Positions 47,858-51,124 of a stretch of DNA of 51,124 nt are shown here, piece by piece; within the stretch, counting starts at the first letter, position 1; each line of letters begins with the position of its first letter. The notes beneath the pieces were generated by a model. That model ran no database searches. It had not been told where the DNA came from and saw nothing but the letters and a program-made list of their open reading frames with translations. The DNA is from Sphingosinicella sp. GTDB taxonomy: Bacteria; Pseudomonadota; Alphaproteobacteria; Sphingomonadales; Sphingomonadaceae. Position numbers and translations under genes: made by a program. The DNA is taken from assembly GCA_016793845.1 (NCBI GenBank), contig JAEULI010000042.1:1-51124 (forward strand). Reading direction: 5' to 3'.

Positions 47858-47880
47858 CCTGGTTCGAGTCCAGAGAGGGG
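47858..47880 (+). other. tRNA T-arm-like fragment, plus orientation
   Basis: CTGG-TTCGAGT-CCAG (47859-47873) forms a T-arm of stem and loop followed by AGAGGGG. No matching 5' acceptor half or anticodon arm lies upstream, so it is not a full tRNA. Its core GTTCGAGTCC is the inverse of the fragment at 47761-47770, 91 nt away. Confidence 0.4.
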
Positions 47881-47902
47881 TTTGCGCACCGGTTTTTAGG
47901 GG

Positions 47903-48319
47903 GTGATTCGCGGTCTAATTGAGCCTCTTCGGCGACCAATGTCATCGGTGTCGATGGCCAGGCAAATATTTGTAACCGCCCCTCTCGGTGTAAACGAGAG
48001 GCTCTATCAACCGTCTCAAACGGGGTCGTCTGCGAATAGGCCGCTTTCAGATGCGCGCAACGCTGACATCGACCGTCTCTTTGTTCAGGACAGGAAGCTT
48101 GAGGCCTTTATAAGGTGGCTTCAGGCGAAGGTCGATTGCGACCAGGATGGCCCCAAATCCCATAGATTGATTGCGGGCATAATCGATACCAAGCTCTCGG
48201 GAGGGCGATGGATTGGCACGGGAACTAACACGATGGGGAAGCGAGTTTCGAAAGTTACGTTATCGCTGAAGGCAGTGCCGAAAAGGCGACTCGCCACTCG
48301 AAACTGTCTAATGCGCTAA
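47903..48319 (+). CDS. Hypothetical protein, low-confidence
   Basis: Open frame of 138 codons with a GTG start, in low-GC DNA. It contains RKLEAFIRWLQAKVDCD, compatible with a short helical protein, but has no recognised motif and no good ribosome site. It lies between the tRNA-like fragments and the DUF4238 gene in the same orientation. It may be a decayed remnant or not a gene at all. Confidence 0.3.
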   Translation: MIRGLIEPLRRPMSSVSMARQIFVTAPLGVNERLYQPSQTGSSANRPLSDARNADIDRLFVQDRKLEAFIRWLQAKVDCDQDGPKSHRLIAGIIDTKLSGGRWIGTGTNTMGKRVSKVTLSLKAVPKRRLATRNCLMR

Positions 48320-48334
48320 GTATCATCCCATCTA

Positions 48335-49321
48335 ATGAGCAGTGTGCCCAAGCGACATCACTGGTGGCCGGTTTGCCATTCTTCCCTCTGGGTAGATGCC
48401 GAAGGCTGCGTAACAACGATGACTGCAACGGGGGCGGTCCTGCGCACAAGGCCACTCAATACAGCGGTAATCGGCCACTATAACTCGGTCCGCTTGCCCG
48501 ACGGAAACCGCGATGCCTCCCTCGAAATCTTTTTCGCCGATCAAGTCGAGGGGCCGGTTGCCCCGATTCTAGCACGCCTCGGAGTGGAAACGCGCCGCGA
48601 CTATCAGCTCGAAAGTGGCTTCGATAAGCAGGCACTGCGCCGCGATTGGAAGGGCATAAAGCAAGACGGCTTCGTTCCAGATGAACGTGCATTTTCGGCA
48701 GCCTTTTCTGCTACCGACCGGCGTTTGCTCGCCTACTATGTCGCGTCTCTGATGGTCCGCGTACCAAGTTACAAGGACGAACTCAACTCGAGTCGCATGC
48801 TAGGAATGGTCGCCGCCGTGCTGGGTATACCGGCCGATAGCGCACGCTTTGAGACGGACAGTCTTCATGTCGAGATCGTGCGACGTCACTTGGAAGATTA
48901 CGCGCAAAGCTTGGAAACCTGCGCCTTCATTCTCATTGATGCGCCCGAAGGCGACGAGTTTCTTATTGGCGACACGCCGGTGATACCCGCAGCGCTCGGC
49001 TTTGGTGAAGCTGAAGTTATGTGTCCAATTACGCCCTCGCGCGCGCTTATGATCATTAGCGGGTGGCGCCCCACTTTCACCGACCGAATCGCAATTTTTC
49101 GCGCGCGTCGGAAGAGCATCCGATCGTTCAACAAGACCATGCTGCAAAATGCCGAACGTGAGGTTTTCTGCCGGACGCCTGTTTCGCTTGCGTATGTCGC
49201 GAAACATCTAGGTACGCGACAGGTGCGTCTAGTGCCGAATATGGAAACAGCTTTGCACGGCCATATCGCCAAAGGGCCGATGCTGATACGGCAACATCAC
49301 ACAAAAAAAGGGTACGGATAG
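48335..49321 (+). CDS. DUF4238-family protein
   Basis: 328-aa soluble protein. The opening KRHHWWPVCHSSLWVD resembles the DUF4238 start (HH-x-x-P), and the C-terminal EFLIGDTPVIPAAL then CPITPSRALMIIS are typical family segments. DUF4238 proteins are scattered in mobile DNA and their function is unestablished. The gene uses AT-richer codons than the core genes left of 47 kb, suggesting acquisition. Neighbours are on the opposite strand. Confidence 0.7.
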   Translation: MSSVPKRHHWWPVCHSSLWVDAEGCVTTMTATGAVLRTRPLNTAVIGHYNSVRLPDGNRDASLEIFFADQVEGPVAPILARLGVETRRDYQLESGFDKQALRRDWKGIKQDGFVPDERAFSAAFSATDRRLLAYYVASLMVRVPSYKDELNSSRMLGMVAAVLGIPADSARFETDSLHVEIVRRHLEDYAQSLETCAFILIDAPEGDEFLIGDTPVIPAALGFGEAEVMCPITPSRALMIISGWRPTFTDRIAIFRARRKSIRSFNKTMLQNAEREVFCRTPVSLAYVAKHLGTRQVRLVPNMETALHGHIAKGPMLIRQHHTKKGYG

Positions 49322-49386
49322 CGGGCCGTGCTTCGCTCTGAAACCGGCCGTTTTCTGGTTCTCACCGGCTCCCAAAAAACCGCCGT

Positions 49387-50121
49387 TCATTCAGGAGTTT
49401 CGGATTGAAGGTGATCGGCACTTTCCAAGTCAACCACCATTTTCTGAAAGTCCGCGCGCAGTGCAGAAGCCATGGCCGAAAACGCATCGAGCTTTGCAAT
49501 GCGATTTTTCAGATCTTCAATCCGACGGCGATTTGTCCGCGCGTTTTCGTTTAATCCCTGGTCAAGGAAGTCGCTTATTTGAGTATCAAGATCGGTTAAG
49601 CCAGACTTCGATGCCGCATCAGCCCACTCCGATGCAGCGTTACCTGCATGCTCGGACGCCTTGTCGATTCCGATAGCTATCAACATACGCGCGATGGCAT
49701 CGCAATCTTTTGCGAAATTTAGCCAACACTTTGTTTCTTCATTCGCTGACCACTCCACACTTGGGAACGTGCGCCTATAGAAGAGGTGCTCGCCGTCAGG
49801 ATTGAGCGCTCGCAAGGTTTCAATGATTGGAGCTAGGTCTTGAAATGGCTTGGAAGCACCTGTGAGCGAAGCACGATGCGACCAAAGCTCCAGAACGGCA
49901 GCAGCGCATCGTTCTTTGGCTGCCCTCCTTGTGACATCGTCCTGCGCTTCGCACTCAGCGATCAGCTCAGCAATATGATGCGCCATCCAATGCGATAGAA
50001 GGTCATCGTCGTCGGCTTTTAGAGCGGCGACGAGCTTTCGGCCTAGGTTTAGGATCGGATCGGACGCTAACTGGTTTTTTGCCTTCTTCGAAGAGGATGA
50101 TTTGCTTGGTCGATCTGGCAT
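49387..50121 (-). CDS. Unrecognised helical protein in accessory region
   Basis: 244-aa protein with start ATG 50121, preceded by a strong GGGAGGGG site. N-terminal 20 residues are Ser/Lys-rich. The body is predicted helical and contains VLELWSHRASLTG and LYRRTFP-like segments, with no catalytic motif I recognise and no membrane segments. It overlaps the 3' end of the next upstream gene by about 119 nt in a different frame, an unusually long overlap. Codon use is AT-richer than the core region. Function unknown. Confidence 0.6.
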   Translation of the reverse strand: MPDRPSKSSSSKKAKNQLASDPILNLGRKLVAALKADDDDLLSHWMAHHIAELIAECEAQDDVTRRAAKERCAAAVLELWSHRASLTGASKPFQDLAPIIETLRALNPDGEHLFYRRTFPSVEWSANEETKCWLNFAKDCDAIARMLIAIGIDKASEHAGNAASEWADAASKSGLTDLDTQISDFLDQGLNENARTNRRRIEDLKNRIAKLDAFSAMASALRADFQKMVVDLESADHLQSETPE

Positions 50122-51124
50122 CGCACCCCTCCCGTTCTCGCCAACTGTCATATCGCGAATAGGCCATTCGTCGTTCTGCCCTCACCTCGACAACGAGGCT
50201 CATACCGGTCTTTTTCAAGAGGCGATCAATGAAAGGAGAGCAAATTAGCAATCGTCGTCCGTAACCGTGTCGTCCATCCTCATCAGGCAATCCTTCGCTC
50301 CAAATTTCGGAAGAGAGCGTTATCTCTCCGCCCATCCGCCAAGTTCGTTTTGTTGCGTCGGGCTCCAAGCCCATCTGAGCGGCAATGTCTTGCGATGGAG
50401 CAAGGATACGATGCCCAACATCGGCAGCCCAAGAGTCGAATTTATCGAGTCCTTCTTCTTCGCTACCAAGCTCAGAGACCCATCCTTTGAGGATGTAGTT
50501 TCCGTTTGAGACGCAGCCTTCTTGCCCATCCGAATAAGGAAGTCGGTGATAATATCGGCCTTCTTGGCCCTGCAATGCACGGATGAGAGCGGGTGCCATG
50601 CCCTTTGAAACGAATGCACTTCTTACCGATATTTCTTGTTGCCGCTTGCTTGCATAGGTCGTCCACCGCCCTGACGCTACCACTCTACCATCCAGTAGCA
50701 AGGAAAACCGGTCTACGCGCTCATCCTCCAGCGATGATGGCCAGTCTTCGTCTTCCGTCGTTGGTAAGGTAACACACTCTTCTGGCGAGGGGTCGCGACG
50801 ATCCGCCAGCCAAAGTCCGTCGCTTCGGGTAAGGCCTTGCGACCGCAACCATCGCCTGAACGTGTCCCAATCGTCGTCAGGGTCTTCGAGGTTTTCGTGT
50901 AGTGGGCGCTCATCAAGAAGCTTCCCGGCCAATGTCATTGCGGCGTGATAAGATAGATAAAATTGGAGGTCATCCACGGCGCTAACATCGTCTCGTGCGC
51001 GACTCATATCGCCTCTGAAATATTTTCGCGTGGCCCTGAGGTCTTTGTCGTATCGACCATCGTCCTCGAGCCGCCAGTCATCGCGTATTATCCTTTCCGC
51101 TTCGATCTCCATCTCTGCATCGGA
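50003..51124 (-). CDS. Unrecognised protein, probably N-terminally incomplete
   Basis: Frame open through the right edge of the window, so the N-terminus is likely outside; a possible internal start is ATG 51112 (369 aa). Acidic, charged sequence with WDTFRRWLRSQGLTRSDGLW and a C-terminal basic tail ending KPRPKARRRSKSRRR. No domain recognised and no membrane segment. It precedes the 244-aa gene in the same direction, whose start and ribosome site lie inside its 3' end, so the two are probably co-expressed. It lies in the AT-rich accessory block. Confidence 0.55.
   Translation of the reverse strand, partial: SDAEMEIEAERIIRDDWRLEDDGRYDKDLRATRKYFRGDMSRARDDVSAVDDLQFYLSYHAAMTLAGKLLDERPLHENLEDPDDDWDTFRRWLRSQGLTRSDGLWLADRRDPSPEECVTLPTTEDEDWPSSLEDERVDRFSLLLDGRVVASGRWTTYASKRQQEISVRSAFVSKGMAPALIRALQGQEGRYYHRLPYSDGQEGCVSNGNYILKGWVSELGSEEEGLDKFDSWAADVGHRILAPSQDIAAQMGLEPDATKRTWRMGGEITLSSEIWSEGLPDEDGRHGYGRRLLICSPFIDRLLKKTGMSLVVEVRAERRMAYSRYDSWREREGCDARSTKQIILFEEGKKPVSVRSDPKPRPKARRRSKSRRR

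Noticed and set aside
47750-47880. A complete tRNA gene
   Set aside because: Only T-arm and 3'-end-like pieces are present; no acceptor 5' half, D-arm or anticodon arm can be folded on either strand.
47903-51124. Named antiviral defence system
   Set aside because: No nuclease, helicase, reverse transcriptase, TIR or NACHT motif is visible; calling it defence would be a guess from context.

Overview
The window is a GC-rich stretch of an alphaproteobacterial chromosome, most likely Sphingomonadales. This rests on the mdh-sucC-sucD-sucA order, a SciP/DUF1153 protein, an alphaproteobacterial-type SerC with a structured leader, and the serC-serA-hisZ / purA grouping. It is core housekeeping DNA up to about 47.3 kb. 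Beyond that lies about 3.5 kb of visibly AT-richer accessory DNA that runs off the right edge.

Region 1 (1-8031, minus strand) is a TCA-cycle block transcribed right to left: hotdog thioesterase, zapE, mdh, sucC, sucD and the 5' part of sucA, with a ParA-like ATPase upstream. Region 2 (8116-16374) is a mixed set: Tat-type lipoprotein serine hydrolase, prephenate dehydratase, membrane cytochrome c, DUF418 membrane protein, LOG-family protein, extensin-like lipoprotein, diguanylate cyclase and an FMN alpha-hydroxyacid dehydrogenase. Region 3 (16451-22944) is biosynthetic: serC with a candidate regulatory RNA leader, a REP-type element, serA, hisZ and purA, plus a secreted esterase fused to a cysteine-rich repeat. 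Region 4 (22957-30054, minus) holds a PEP-CTERM protein, a dnaJ-yihY-fabI-aroC-acyP operon and an arsenic operon arsR-arsI-arsC-acr3. Region 5 (30172-34334) holds pdxH, a CDF metal exporter, a PhzF protein, an EEP-fold hydrolase and mnmA.

Region 6 (34588-37251) is the most interesting part. A SciP homologue is followed by a compact three-gene cluster: a reduced FliF-like protein (two membrane segments around only the C-terminal ring-building domain), a full FliG with all five torque-helix charge positions kept, and a short FliN. No other flagellar structural or export gene is present. It looks like a minimal rotor or C-ring module. Region 7 (37270-46006) holds a TonB-C protein, sdhB, an ATP-grasp / CDP-alcohol phosphotransferase / HIT operon, a chemoreceptor preceded by a CtrA-like half-site, a small protein with a HEPN-like motif, and an ABC-F ATPase. 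Region 8 (46003-47309) has two TetR regulators. Region 9 (about 47.4 kb to the end) has an orphan terminator, two tRNA-3'-end-like fragments in inverted orientation, a DUF4238 protein and two overlapping unrecognised genes. It resembles the edge of a genomic island.

Assignments are from reading motifs and gene context only; no database search or structure prediction was run.
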